Part shown: positions 42,763 to 52,115 of the stretch, in pieces
Numbering within the stretch: the first letter of the stretch is position 1
Layout: each line of letters opens with the position of its first letter
Translations under genes and position numbers: made by a program
Assembly (NCBI GenBank): GCA_018436925.1
Contig: JAHDKI010000017.1
Coordinates: forward strand, 24,288 to 88,287
Reading direction: 5' to 3'
Origin: Syntrophaceae bacterium
GTDB lineage: Bacteria > Desulfobacterota > Syntrophia > Syntrophales > Smithellaceae
DNA: 64,000 bases
The notes under the pieces: model-generated
Seen by the model: the letters and a program-made list of their open reading frames with translations, nothing else
The model's database searches: none
What the model was told of the DNA's origin: nothing

Positions 42763-44192
42763 TGGATTTCGAAACCGTCATCGGGCTGGAGGTTCACGCC
42801 CAGCTCACCACCGAGACTAAAATCTTCTGCACCTGCTCGACGACATTCGGCGGAGCGCCCAACAGCCACGCCTGCCCGGTCTGTCTGGGCATGCCGGGCG
42901 TGCTGCCCGTGCTCAATAAAAAAGTCGTCGAATACGCGATGAAAATGGCGCTGGCGACAAACTGCACGATCAATCCGCAAAATGTTTTCGCGCGGAAAAA
43001 CTACTTTTATCCGGATCTCCCTAAAGGCTATCAGATTTCACAATACGCCTATCCGATCGCCGAACACGGCTATATCTGGATTGAAGCGGGCGACGAAAAA
43101 AAGAAAATCGGCATCACGCGCATTCACATGGAAGAAGACGCGGGAAAACTCATTCATGACGAAAACAACCCCTCAAGTTACGTGGATTTAAACCGCACCG
43201 GCGTGCCGCTTATTGAAATCGTCAGCGAGCCGGATATCCGTTCGCCGGAAGAGGCGGCCGAATATCTCAAGCGCCTGCACGAGATACTGGTGTATCTGGA
43301 AATCTGCGACGGCAACATGGAGGAAGGCTCGTTTCGCTGCGACGCGAACGTGTCGATCCGCCCCCGCGGCCGGAAGGAATTCGGCACGCGCACCGAACTC
43401 AAAAACATGAACTCCTTCCGCAACGTTCAGCGCGCGCTGGAATACGAGGTCAAACGCCAGCAGTACCGGGTGGAAAACGGCGAAACGATTGTTCAGGAAA
43501 CCCGTCTGTGGGACGACGCGCAGGGCGTCACCAACCCGATGCGCTCCAAGGAAGAGGCGCACGACTACCGGTATTTCCCGGATCCGGATCTGGTTCCGGT
43601 CGTCATCGATGCGGACTGGGTTGCCCGCATTCAAAGCGAAATGCCCGAGCTGCCGCTGAACATGCGCGAACGGTTCGTTGCCGAATACGGCATCCCCGCT
43701 TACGACGCGGGTGTGCTCACCTCCGACAAGGCGCTGGCCCTCTATTATGAGGAGGTCGTCCGGCGCTGCGGCCAGCCGAAAATCGCCAGCAACTGGGTGA
43801 TGGGCGACGTTTTGAAGTATCTCAACGAAGACAAACGAAGCATCCGGGAATGCCCGATTTCGCCGGTTGCTCTGTCGGACATGATTGCGCTGATTGAAAA
43901 AGGAACCATCAGCGGCAAGATGGCCAAGGAACTGGTTGAGGACATGTATAAAACCGGCAAGCCGCCCCAGGAGATCATTTCGGAAAAAGGCATGGTTCAG
44001 ATCACCGATGAAGGGCAGTTGGCTCAAACCATCACGGCGATTATCGAGGCCAACCCCGCGCAGGTGGCGCAGTATCGGGCCGGCAAAGACAAAATCTTCG
44101 GTTTCTTTGTCGGCCAGGTGATGAAAGCGACTGGCGGGAAAGCCAATCCCCAGCTCGTCAACGATCTGCTCAAAAAGGCCTTGGCCGGATGA
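42762..44192 (+). CDS. gatB: Asp/Glu-tRNA amidotransferase subunit B
   Basis: A 476-residue GatB. The N-terminal kinase-like cradle begins [13 protein letters not shown], with the zinc site CTCST and CPVCLGMPG, and includes [16 protein letters not shown]. The C-terminal helical and YqeY-like tail (about 330-476) binds the tRNA. It phosphorylates the misacylated Glu or Asp on the tRNA and then amidates it. It overlaps gatA by one base and mtnA by four (ATGA), giving a tight gatA-gatB-mtnA string. Confidence 0.95.
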   Translation: MDFETVIGLEVHAQLTTETKIFCTCSTTFGGAPNSHACPVCLGMPGVLPVLNKKVVEYAMKMALATNCTINPQNVFARKNYFYPDLPKGYQISQYAYPIAEHGYIWIEAGDEKKKIGITRIHMEEDAGKLIHDENNPSSYVDLNRTGVPLIEIVSEPDIRSPEEAAEYLKRLHEILVYLEICDGNMEEGSFRCDANVSIRPRGRKEFGTRTELKNMNSFRNVQRALEYEVKRQQYRVENGETIVQETRLWDDAQGVTNPMRSKEEAHDYRYFPDPDLVPVVIDADWVARIQSEMPELPLNMRERFVAEYGIPAYDAGVLTSDKALALYYEEVVRRCGQPKIASNWVMGDVLKYLNEDKRSIRECPISPVALSDMIALIEKGTISGKMAKELVEDMYKTGKPPQEIISEKGMVQITDEGQLAQTITAIIEANPAQVAQYRAGKDKIFGFFVGQVMKATGGKANPQLVNDLLKKALAG

Positions 44193-45238
44193 TTCGACCC
44201 GTTTTGTGGAAAAACAACGCCGTTGTCCTGATCGATCAAAACGCCCTGCCGCAGATTGAGCGGCACGTCATCTGCACCGATTACCGCCAGGTGATTGCCT
44301 GCATCAAAGACTTGACCGTTCGGGGCGCCCCCGCTATCGGCGTGGCGGCGGCCCTAGGCGCCGCGCTGGGCGCTGGCTCTCTTCGCGAAACCTCCGCCGA
44401 AACATTCCGGATGCGCTTCAAAAAAATCTGCAATGAGATCGCAGCGGCCCGCCCCACGGCCCGCAATCTTTTCTGGGCGCTGGAGCGCATGGAAAAATGC
44501 CTTGACGCGGCGCTGGCCGAAGGCCGGAAAAATCCCGCAAAACTCTTGATCGACGAAGCCAAGCGCCTCTGCGCCGAGGATATTGAAATCAACAAGACGA
44601 TGGGGAAAAACGGCTGCGCGCTTTTGGCCGACGGCGACCATGTCCTGACGCACTGCAACGCCGGCGCTCTGGCCACCGCGGGTTTCGGCACCGCGCTGGG
44701 CGTCGTCCGCGCCGCGCGCGACGAAGGAAAAAAACTGCATGTGTATGTCGATGAGACACGTCCGGTGCTTCAGGGCGCCAGGCTCACCGCCTGGGAGATG
44801 AAAAAGGAAAAAATTCCCGCGACGCTCATCTGCGACAACATGGCGGGCTTTCTGATGCAGCAGGGCAAAATCAACAAAGTCATTGTCGGCGCCGACCGCA
44901 TCGCGCAAAACGGCGACACGGCCAACAAGATCGGCACCTATTCGCTTGCGGTGCTCGCCGCGGCGCACGGGGTACCGTTTTATGTCGCGGCGCCTGTGTC
45001 CACCTTTGACTTTTCATTGAAATCCGGTGCGGACATTCCCATTGAAGAGCGGTCCTCCGAGGAGGTTGCAAGCTTTCGGGGCAAGCGCGCCGCGCCCCAG
45101 GGGATGCCGGTTTACAATCCGGCTTTCGACGTGACGCCGGCAACACTCATCACCGCGATCATCACGGAATATGGCGTGATCGCCAAACCCACCCGCAAAA
45201 ATCTTGCCGGGCTTCAAAAGGAGAAGCGCCGACGATGA
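44189..45238 (+). CDS. mtnA: S-methyl-5-thioribose-1-phosphate isomerase
   Basis: A 349-residue eIF2B-alpha-like isomerase. The catalytic cysteine is C156 in [11 protein letters not shown] and the catalytic aspartate is D236 in [26 protein letters not shown] (46-52) binds the phosphate. It converts methylthioribose-1-phosphate to methylthioribulose-1-phosphate. No mtnB, C or D genes of the oxygen-dependent methionine salvage pathway adjoin it, so an anaerobic shunt is possible. Overlaps gatB and the HAD gene by four bases each. Confidence 0.92.
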   Translation: MIRPVLWKNNAVVLIDQNALPQIERHVICTDYRQVIACIKDLTVRGAPAIGVAAALGAALGAGSLRETSAETFRMRFKKICNEIAAARPTARNLFWALERMEKCLDAALAEGRKNPAKLLIDEAKRLCAEDIEINKTMGKNGCALLADGDHVLTHCNAGALATAGFGTALGVVRAARDEGKKLHVYVDETRPVLQGARLTAWEMKKEKIPATLICDNMAGFLMQQGKINKVIVGADRIAQNGDTANKIGTYSLAVLAAAHGVPFYVAAPVSTFDFSLKSGADIPIEERSSEEVASFRGKRAAPQGMPVYNPAFDVTPATLITAIITEYGVIAKPTRKNLAGLQKEKRRR

Positions 45239-45852
45239 AACTGCTCCTTTTTGACTTCGACGGCGTGTTGGTGGATTCGCTCGACGTTTACGAAAAAACT
45301 GTAACGGATTGTCTGGCGGCCATCGGCCAGCCGCTTTCGCGCGGGCGGGAAGAATTTCTGGAACTCTTTGAGGACAACTTTTATACGTCGCTTGCCGCCA
45401 AGGGCGTGGACATGGACAAATTCATGAGCGCCTCCATCGACATTCTGGCAAAAGTCGACTATGCCCGGATGAAGCCTTTCGACGCCATTCGTCCGGTCTT
45501 AAGAGAGCTCAAGAAGAATCACCCGATGGTTGTGATCTCCTCCAACGACACGCCCACCATTCTAGAAGCCTTGCGTCTGTACGATTTCGAAGGCCTTTTC
45601 GACGAGGTGCTGGGCTCGGATTTCATGTTCAGCAAGAAAGATAAAATCCTTCACGTCATTAAAAAGTATTCCGTCGGACTGGAAGATATTTACTACATCG
45701 GCGATACGGCCGGCGACATCAAGGAAGGCAGACAGGCGGGCGTGAAGACCGTGGGCGTTACCTGGGGCTGGCACCCCAAAGACCTGATGGCCGCCGCGGC
45801 GCCGGACTATCTGTTTGACCGGCCGGAAGACCTTTTGCGTCTCGACGGGTAA
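45235..45852 (+). CDS. HAD-family phosphatase
   Basis: A 205-residue subfamily IA haloacid-dehalogenase phosphatase (phosphoglycolate phosphatase-like). Motif I is DFDGVLVDS (D7 nucleophile, D9 acid), motif II is VVISSNDT, motif III includes SKKDKI, and motif IV is YYIGDTAGDI. A short helical cap follows motif I. The substrate is unknown. The overlap with mtnA suggests it could act on a sugar phosphate from the methylthioribose route, but this is only a contextual guess. Last gene of the plus-strand run that starts at 39882. Confidence 0.83.
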   Translation: MKLLLFDFDGVLVDSLDVYEKTVTDCLAAIGQPLSRGREEFLELFEDNFYTSLAAKGVDMDKFMSASIDILAKVDYARMKPFDAIRPVLRELKKNHPMVVISSNDTPTILEALRLYDFEGLFDEVLGSDFMFSKKDKILHVIKKYSVGLEDIYYIGDTAGDIKEGRQAGVKTVGVTWGWHPKDLMAAAAPDYLFDRPEDLLRLDG

Positions 45853-45870
45853 GGTCCACCCGGCACAGTA

Positions 45871-46668
45871 TCAGGATTTCAAAAAGCCGCGGATATCCGA
45901 ACTGAGCTGCCGGGGTTTTTCCAGGTGGACGGCATGCCCGCAGTTTTTATAAACGATCATTTCGGCCGCAGGCAGCGTCCGGCGAAAATCCTCCGCAAGC
46001 GCAATCGGAAAAATCGGATCGGCCTCGCCCAGAATGATCAGCGTCGGATGCGCGATGCGGGAGGCCCGACCATACGAATCAAATCCGGCGCAGGCTTGCT
46101 GCTGCCGCATAAAGGCGTGAAACGGCTGGACGTGGCGCAGTCTTAAAGACACGGCTTTTTCAAGAATCTCCGGAGAAGACTCGGCAAACCCCGGCGCCGT
46201 CATCATCGTCAGATCCAGGCGGTAGATCTCCTCGGCCGTTTTGCCCTTCACATCCGCAAAAACCCGGTCCCAGAAAGGCTTGCCCAATTCCCGGGAACGG
46301 ACCCCGCCCATGCTGGTGGCAATCAATATCAACCGATGGACTTTTTCAGGATGGCCGAGCGCGATCTCCTGCGCAATGAATCCGCCCATGGACAGGCCCG
46401 CGAAGTGCGCTTTTGCAATGCCCAGCGCGGAAAGCAGTCCGACCGTGTCGGAGGCCATCTGCAAAACGGAGTAAGGTTCGTCGGGTTTGTCGGATCGGCC
46501 GATGCCGCGGTTGTCGATGGCGATCACCCGGAAATCTTGCGAGAGGTCTTCGATCTGCGCAAACCACAAATCGTGCGGAAAAGCCAGGCCGTTTAGCAAA
46601 ACCAGCGGTTCGCCGCGGCCTTGTTCTTCGTAATAAATGGACAGTCCGTTGACGGTTTGAGAAGGCAT
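45871..46668 (-). CDS. Alpha/beta-fold hydrolase
   Basis: A 265-residue alpha/beta hydrolase with a complete triad: S93 in GLSMGG, D217 in GEADPIFP and H245 in CGHAVHLEKP. The DNRGIGRSDKP loop (52-62) and overall length fit the 3-oxoadipate enol-lactonase/haloperoxidase-type subgroup. The substrate is not determinable. No signal peptide, so cytoplasmic. No clear ribosome-binding site. A terminator lies between it and the upstream thiolase, so it probably has its own promoter or depends on read-through. Confidence 0.8.
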   Translation of the reverse strand: MPSQTVNGLSIYYEEQGRGEPLVLLNGLAFPHDLWFAQIEDLSQDFRVIAIDNRGIGRSDKPDEPYSVLQMASDTVGLLSALGIAKAHFAGLSMGGFIAQEIALGHPEKVHRLILIATSMGGVRSRELGKPFWDRVFADVKGKTAEEIYRLDLTMMTAPGFAESSPEILEKAVSLRLRHVQPFHAFMRQQQACAGFDSYGRASRIAHPTLIILGEADPIFPIALAEDFRRTLPAAEMIVYKNCGHAVHLEKPRQLSSDIRGFLKS

Positions 46669-46682
46669 GATGACAACGTCTT

Positions 46683-46720
46683 AAAAAAAGACGGCGCGCC
46701 CGATGAGGCGCGGGCGCACC
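46683..46720 (-). terminator. Intrinsic terminator after the second thiolase gene
   Basis: On the minus strand a 10-bp GC stem (46711-46720 with 46693-46702, one G-T pair) with an 8-base loop is followed by GTCTTTTTTT (46683-46692). It lies 15 bases after the thiolase stop. Confidence 0.85.
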
Positions 46721-46735
46721 GTGGTTTGAGGAGAA

Positions 46736-48025
46736 TTAAACCGCTTCGACAGCCAGTGCCATGCCCATGCCGCCGCCGATGCACAAAGAGGCCATGCCTC
46801 TTTTCACTTTGCGGCGCTGCATTTCATTGACAAGCGCCAGAACAATGCGCGCGCCCGAGCAGCCGATCGGATGCCCGATGGAAATGGCCGATCCGTTGAC
46901 GTTGGTGATGTCCCAGGGAATCTGAAGCTCGCGCAGACAGGCAATGGCCTGAGCGGCAAAGGCTTCATTGACCTCGAACAGGCCGTAGTCTTTGACCGTC
47001 GTGCCGGTAAGCCGCAAAAGCCTGCGCACCGCCGGAATCGGCCCCAGCCCCATGTAGGCCGGATCGACGCCGCCTGAGGCATAGCCGATGATTTTCGCCA
47101 ACGGCTTCAAACCCAGGGCTTTGGCCTTGTCTTCGCTCATAATCAGCACGGCCGCCGCCGCGTCGTTGATGCCCGAGGCATTGCCGGCCGTAACCGTGCC
47201 GTCTTTTTTAAAGGCCGTGCCGAGTTTGGCAAGCTTTTCCATACTGGTTTCCATCGGACGCTCGTCCGTGTCGAAAATCTTCGGATCGCCCTTTTTTTGA
47301 GGAATGGACACGCCGACAATTTCATCTTTCAAAATGCCGCTTTTGATGGCCGCAAGGGCCCGGTTATGGCTTTCGAGGCTCAGGCGGTCTTGCTCTTCGC
47401 GCGAAATGCCGTAGCGGGCCGCGATGTTTTCCGCGGTGATGCCCATGTGGTAGCCGTTGAAGATTTCATACAGGCCGTCAAAAACCATCAAATCGAGCGT
47501 TTTGCCGAAGGGCATGTCCATGCGGTGGCCCCAGCGCGCTTTGGGCAGACCGATGGGCACATCGCTCATGTTTTCCATGCCGCCGGCGATGACGACGTCG
47601 TTGTCGCCCGACTTGATCGACTGCGCGGCCAGCGCGATGGCTTTCATGCCGGAGGCGCAGACTTTATTCACGGTAATGGCGGGGGTTTCCTTGTGCAGAC
47701 CTGCGCGAATCATGGCCTGGCGTCCGGCATTCTGTCCCTGGCCGGCGCCCAGCACATTGCCCATGATGACTTCGTCCACGGCGATTTCTTTTAGTCCATC
47801 GTTCCATTTGGCATATTGCTGTTCGACCGGGCAAAGGCCGTCGTTTTTGGCCGTATCCGGAGCGTCTAGAGCGGCATGGGCGGGAAGCCCCGGCTTGAGC
47901 CCCGCTTTGATTAACGTCTCGCGAATCACCAGCGCGCCCAGATCTTTGGCGGGAACATCCTTTAAAGAGCCTCCGAAGGCCCCAACGGCGGTGCGGACAC
48001 CGCTGACAATGACTGCGTTTGGCAT
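46736..48025 (-). CDS. Acetyl-CoA acetyltransferase (thiolase)
   Basis: A 429-residue biosynthetic/degradative thiolase. The nucleophile is C123 in VNKVCASGMKAI; later come NGSAISIGHPIGCSGARI with the catalytic histidine and CIGGGMGMALAVE with the second cysteine. It carries an insertion of about 30 residues near 48-78 (HAALDAPDTAKNDGLCPVEQQYAKW), not found in standard 390-residue enzymes. It cleaves acetoacetyl-CoA or condenses acetyl-CoA. ATG 48025 has AAGGAGGT about nine bases upstream; the earlier in-frame start has no such site. Sequence differs clearly from the thiolase at 29384, so they are not recent duplicates. Confidence 0.9.
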   Translation of the reverse strand: MPNAVIVSGVRTAVGAFGGSLKDVPAKDLGALVIRETLIKAGLKPGLPAHAALDAPDTAKNDGLCPVEQQYAKWNDGLKEIAVDEVIMGNVLGAGQGQNAGRQAMIRAGLHKETPAITVNKVCASGMKAIALAAQSIKSGDNDVVIAGGMENMSDVPIGLPKARWGHRMDMPFGKTLDLMVFDGLYEIFNGYHMGITAENIAARYGISREEQDRLSLESHNRALAAIKSGILKDEIVGVSIPQKKGDPKIFDTDERPMETSMEKLAKLGTAFKKDGTVTAGNASGINDAAAAVLIMSEDKAKALGLKPLAKIIGYASGGVDPAYMGLGPIPAVRRLLRLTGTTVKDYGLFEVNEAFAAQAIACLRELQIPWDITNVNGSAISIGHPIGCSGARIVLALVNEMQRRKVKRGMASLCIGGGMGMALAVEAV

Positions 48026-48118
48026 AATGTGAATACCTCCTTGAAATGATCGCGGAGTATTCCACAAATGGCAGGTTAAGGCAAGACGGATTTCCCCTAA
48101 AGGTCGCCGCCCGGGCGG

Positions 48119-50068
48119 CTATCGGCCGTCGATGACCCGGCGGACCAAAGCGGCCAGCATCTTCCGGGACAGCGGCTTGAGGACGAAGGCCCGAATTCCC
48201 ATTTCTTCGGCCTTCTGGCTGTTCATAAAGTCGCTGTATCCGGTCATCAAAATGATCGGCTGATCGGGCCGGCGGGCGAGAATTTGCACGGCCAGCTCGC
48301 TTCCCGAGAGCTTCGGCATGTTCATGTCGGTGATGACCAGATCAAACGCTTCCGGAGAACTCAGATAGGTCTGAAGGGCCGCCCGGCTGTCGGCCAGCGC
48401 GGTAACCTCGTAGCCCAGCCCTTCAAGCATTTTCTGCCCCAAATCGGCCAGTTCCACCTCATCGTCGACAAACAGAATTCGCTCGTTGCCGCGGGGGATG
48501 GGGGTTTTTGCCGGTTCGGCAGTGACCTGGGGCTTTCCTTCAACCGCGGGAAGATAAATATGAAACGTGGCGCCCTCGCCCGGCCGGCTTGCGACTTTGA
48601 CCGTTCCTCCATGGTCGTGAACGATTCCATAAACCACAGACAGGCCCAGACCGGTTCCCTCCCCAACGCCCTTGGTCGTGAAAAACGGATCGAACAATCT
48701 CTCGACGTGGGCGGGGTCGATGCCTGATCCCGTATCGGAAACGCTCAGCCTGGCATACGCGCCGGGCGAGAGGTCCGGTTCGCCGGACGCCTCTCCGTCC
48801 GAGATTTCTACAGGACTCAAGGCGACCGTCATCACGCCGCCTTTTTCTCCCATCGCGAAGGCGGCATTGGTGCAGATGTTCATCATCACCTGATGCATTT
48901 GCGTGTAATCAGCCTGGACGGTCAGAGGGGTTTGAGGGAAGCTTTTTTTGATTTCTATGGTGGTGGGCAGTGTGGCGCGCAAAAGCTTCAGAGCCTCTTC
49001 GGCGACCGTTCGGAGATCGATGAGCTTTTTGTCCTGCTCCCCATGGCGGCTGAAGGCCAGGATCTGCATCACCAGGTTTCTGGCGCGCTCGGCCGCTTTG
49101 AGGATCTGCTCGATATTGCGGCGGCGCAGGCCGTCATCGGTCTGCATGGCCGCAAGTTCCGCATAGCCGATGATGCCGCTTAGAATATTGTTGAAATCAT
49201 GCGCGATGCCGCCGGCGAGCGTGCCGACGGCTTCGAGTTTCTGAGCCTGATAGAGTTGTTTTTCGAGGCGCGCCCGCTCTTCGAAGGCCTCTTTAAACGC
49301 GGTGATGTCGCGGCCGCTGGTCCGGATGCCCAGAAATTTTCCGGACGCGTCGTAAACCGGCTGCCACGAGACGCTCAGCCACAGGCGAGATCCGTTTTTA
49401 TGCCTGATGCGGATTTCGAAATTGTCTCCTCTCGTGCCGGTCAGGGCCGCCTTAAAATAGCGCATGAAGGGTTCCCGGTCTTCCTCGGCAAACAAAACGG
49501 AAGCGAAATCCGGCATCGACAGAATCTCGTCGGCTGAATAGCCCGTGATGCGCAAAACGGCAGGATTGACCCACAGATAGGTTCCGTCCGGTGCGTACCA
49601 GGATTCCCAGTCGACCGTGTAGTTGGCGATCGTTTTAAATCGTTCTTCGCTGGTCAGAAGCGCGGCTTCAGCCTCGCGGCGTTTCGCGCGGGACCGGGCT
49701 TCCAGCAGTTCCCGGTCGATGGCCGGACATAATCTCGACAGATTGTCCTTCATGATATAGTCATTGGCGCCCCGGCGCATGCACTCCGCGGCCATTTCTT
49801 CGCCAATTGTGCCCGAAACGATCAGAATGGGGATATCGAGGCCCGATGATTTTAAAACGGAAATGGCGCCCAGGCCGTCAAATCCGGGCAGCTTGAAATC
49901 GCACAAAATCACATCCCATGGACGGTTTTTCAGGGCTTCCGACATCTGGGCGGCCGTCTCCGCACGCTCATAGTCCGGTTGGAAGCCCCCTTTTCTCAGA
50001 GCGCGGACCAACAGGAGGGCGTCGTCTTCGGAATCTTCTATAATCAAAACGATCAGCGGCTTGAGCAT
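48119..50068 (-). CDS. Hybrid histidine kinase (REC-PAS-HisKA-HATPase-REC)
   Basis: A 649-residue soluble hybrid kinase. The N-terminal receiver (5-125) has phospho-acceptor D57 (LCDFKLP). A PAS domain spans about 143-260. HisKA has H290 in GGIAHDFNNIL. The ATPase domain has the N-box near N401 (NICTNAAFAM) and G-boxes DTGSGI and GTGLGLS. The C-terminal receiver has D581 (ITDMNMP) and K631. No membrane segment is visible, so input should arrive through the first receiver or the PAS domain. It is the last of eight consecutive minus-strand signalling genes. A GC palindrome (48106-48119) overlaps its stop and may help terminate. Confidence 0.92.
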   Translation of the reverse strand: MLKPLIVLIIEDSEDDALLLVRALRKGGFQPDYERAETAAQMSEALKNRPWDVILCDFKLPGFDGLGAISVLKSSGLDIPILIVSGTIGEEMAAECMRRGANDYIMKDNLSRLCPAIDRELLEARSRAKRREAEAALLTSEERFKTIANYTVDWESWYAPDGTYLWVNPAVLRITGYSADEILSMPDFASVLFAEEDREPFMRYFKAALTGTRGDNFEIRIRHKNGSRLWLSVSWQPVYDASGKFLGIRTSGRDITAFKEAFEERARLEKQLYQAQKLEAVGTLAGGIAHDFNNILSGIIGYAELAAMQTDDGLRRRNIEQILKAAERARNLVMQILAFSRHGEQDKKLIDLRTVAEEALKLLRATLPTTIEIKKSFPQTPLTVQADYTQMHQVMMNICTNAAFAMGEKGGVMTVALSPVEISDGEASGEPDLSPGAYARLSVSDTGSGIDPAHVERLFDPFFTTKGVGEGTGLGLSVVYGIVHDHGGTVKVASRPGEGATFHIYLPAVEGKPQVTAEPAKTPIPRGNERILFVDDEVELADLGQKMLEGLGYEVTALADSRAALQTYLSSPEAFDLVITDMNMPKLSGSELAVQILARRPDQPIILMTGYSDFMNSQKAEEMGIRAFVLKPLSRKMLAALVRRVIDGR

Positions 50069-50146
50069 GTTGCCTCCGGAAAACGTGAGGGCGGGCGGTC
50101 TGCCATTCTTCTTTTGTCGGGCAATCGGTTCATCCCGGCCAGCGAA

Positions 50147-51538
50147 TTATTCTTTAAAGGCGAAATGCTGCTTTTCAAACAGGTTCAGACAGACATCAAC
50201 CACTTGCGCGTCGTAGAGCGCGCCCCGGTTCTTTCGGATTTCATCGAGCGCCGCGCCGATGCCCAGCGCCGGCCGATACGGACGGTGAGAGGCCATGGCT
50301 TCCACCACGTCGGCCACGACGAGTATTTTCGATTCCAGAAGGATCTTTTCCGATGTGAGCCGGTTGGGATAGCCGGCGCCGTTGATCTTTTCGTGATGTT
50401 CCAAAACCATGCGGGCGATCGGCCAGGGGAAGTCGATGTCTTTAAGAATCTCGTATCCCGCTTGCGCGTGTGTTTTGACCAAGTCGAACTCGACTTGCGT
50501 CAACTTGGTCGGTTTGGTCAGAATTTCCGAGGGAATGGCGATTTTACCCACATCATGAATGGTTGCGGCCATCCACAAGCCGTCCACCTGCGAGACGTCG
50601 AGCTTCATCTCCTGCGCGATGGCGCGCGCCAGTTCCGCCACCCTTTTTTGATGACCCGCCGTATAAGGATCGCGCGATTCGACCATAATGGCAATCGCCC
50701 GAATCGTTGCCGTCAAGCTCTGACGCAGACGCTCCAGGTATTCCTCACGCTCTTTCTCCAGTTGTTTAATCTGCGTAATGTCGCGGACGATGCCGCTGAA
50801 GCCGGCAGGATGGCCGTCATCGCCCGTAAGCAGGCTAAACAACGATTGAACCGTTCGGCGGGTTCCATCCTTGCGAATAATTTCATAGTCCAGCAAGCCG
50901 CCCGGCTTGCCGGTTGAAAAAACCCTGTTGTGCTCCGCGTACAATTTTTTGGCCGTCTCGGGATCCGTATAGGCGCGGCTGTTCATGCCCAGGAGATCCT
51001 CTTTCGGGTATCCCCAGATTTTCACCAGGGCGTTGTTGAAAAACGTGAAGTTTCCCTTGAGATCGACTTCATAGTAGCCGTCCTGGATGTTTTCCAGGAT
51101 GGAGCGATATTTTTCCTCGCTGCGGCGCAAGGCTTCATCAGATTCCCGCTGCCGCAGGCGCATGTCCTTTTTTTCCAGTTCCCGCCGCACGGACAGACCC
51201 AGGCGCGCCGGATTTCCTTTCATGATGTAGTCGCTTGCGCCCCGGTGAATGCAATCCAGCGCGGTTTCCTCGCCGATGGCGCCCGAAACGATGATGATCG
51301 GGATGTCCAGGCCGGTTTTTTTCAGAAGCGCAATGGCGTGAAGGCCGCTGAAGGCCGGCATGTGGTAATCGCTCAGGATCATATCCCAGGGTTTCGTCAT
51401 AAGCGCATAGGCCATGTCATCGGCCGTTTCCACTCTTTGCGCCGAGGGTTCATAGCCCGCTTTTTTGAGTTCCCGCAGCAATAGAAGCGTGTCGTCTTCC
51501 GAATCTTCAACAATTAAAACCCGCAACGGTATCAACAT
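50147..51538 (-). CDS. Response regulator REC-PAS-HD-GYP (c-di-GMP phosphodiesterase)
   Basis: A 463-residue regulator. The receiver has D57 (LSDYHMP) with acidic pocket residues E11 and D12. PAS spans about 143-258. The HD-GYP domain holds H296, H328-D329 (IHDVGK), H357, H381-H382 (LEHHEK) and GYP at 389-391 (NGAGYPNR), the full metal set for hydrolysing c-di-GMP. The receiver and PAS parts resemble those of the next gene downstream (48119-50068), suggesting divergence from a common REC-PAS block. The gap to that gene is 78 bases on the same strand. Confidence 0.92.
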   Translation of the reverse strand: MLIPLRVLIVEDSEDDTLLLLRELKKAGYEPSAQRVETADDMAYALMTKPWDMILSDYHMPAFSGLHAIALLKKTGLDIPIIIVSGAIGEETALDCIHRGASDYIMKGNPARLGLSVRRELEKKDMRLRQRESDEALRRSEEKYRSILENIQDGYYEVDLKGNFTFFNNALVKIWGYPKEDLLGMNSRAYTDPETAKKLYAEHNRVFSTGKPGGLLDYEIIRKDGTRRTVQSLFSLLTGDDGHPAGFSGIVRDITQIKQLEKEREEYLERLRQSLTATIRAIAIMVESRDPYTAGHQKRVAELARAIAQEMKLDVSQVDGLWMAATIHDVGKIAIPSEILTKPTKLTQVEFDLVKTHAQAGYEILKDIDFPWPIARMVLEHHEKINGAGYPNRLTSEKILLESKILVVADVVEAMASHRPYRPALGIGAALDEIRKNRGALYDAQVVDVCLNLFEKQHFAFKE

Positions 51539-51615
51539 GGTTTACCCTTTTTTGTTTTGTGCAATCTTTCGGTTAAGGCTTCCATCGGCAACCAGGCTCG
51601 ATATAATCCGGTCCA

Positions 51616-52062
51616 TCAGGCGTTGCGCGCCGGAGCGGGCTCGTTCCAGATCAGCCAGTAAAGCCCCAGCAAGCGGACGGCCTCAATAAACTGCTTGAAA
51701 TCGACGGGCTTGCGAATGTAGCTGTTGGCCCCCAGCTCGTATCCGTTGATCAAGTCCCGCTCCTCTTTGGAGGATGTGAGAATCACCACCGGCAGCAGTT
51801 TGGTTTTCTCGTTTTCCCGGATGGCTTTGAGCACTTCCATGCCGTCCATTCTGGGCAGCTTCAGATCCAGCAAAACGACCACCGGCAATGCGTCCGGGTT
51901 GCGATTCGAAAACGACCCGGTTGCCGTTAAATACTCAATCGCCTCAACACCGTCGCGGGCGACGACCACTTTGTTGAGAATATTATTTTGTTTCAAGGCC
52001 CGCAAAGTCAGATCGACGTCGTCGGGATTGTCTTCAATCAGTAAAATGATTTTCTCATTCAT
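51616..52062 (-). CDS. Single-domain response regulator (Rcp1-like)
   Basis: A 148-residue stand-alone receiver. The acidic pair is E10-D11 (LLIEDNPDD), the phospho-acceptor D66 sits in LLDLKLPRMDG, T96 in ILTSSKE and K118 in IRKPV. The N-terminal MNEKIILLIEDNPDDVDLTLRAL and the inserted loop before D66 resemble Rcp1, the partner of phytochrome-like kinases. The C-terminal LYWLIWNEP matches that subgroup. ATG 52062 is used because AAGGAG lies eight bases upstream. It is 53 bases downstream of the SHDLRAPL-type kinase, its likely phosphodonor. Confidence 0.92.
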   Translation of the reverse strand: MNEKIILLIEDNPDDVDLTLRALKQNNILNKVVVARDGVEAIEYLTATGSFSNRNPDALPVVVLLDLKLPRMDGMEVLKAIRENEKTKLLPVVILTSSKEERDLINGYELGANSYIRKPVDFKQFIEAVRLLGLYWLIWNEPAPARNA

Positions 52063-52115
52063 AACGACTCCTTGAATTTCTATTAAGATCAAACAGGATG
52101 CAAGCCTCTGCGAGT

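Noticed and set aside
48106..48119. 14-bp perfect GC palindrome at the hybrid kinase stop
   Set aside because: No T-tract and it overlaps the stop codon; may aid termination but cannot be called a terminator with confidence.
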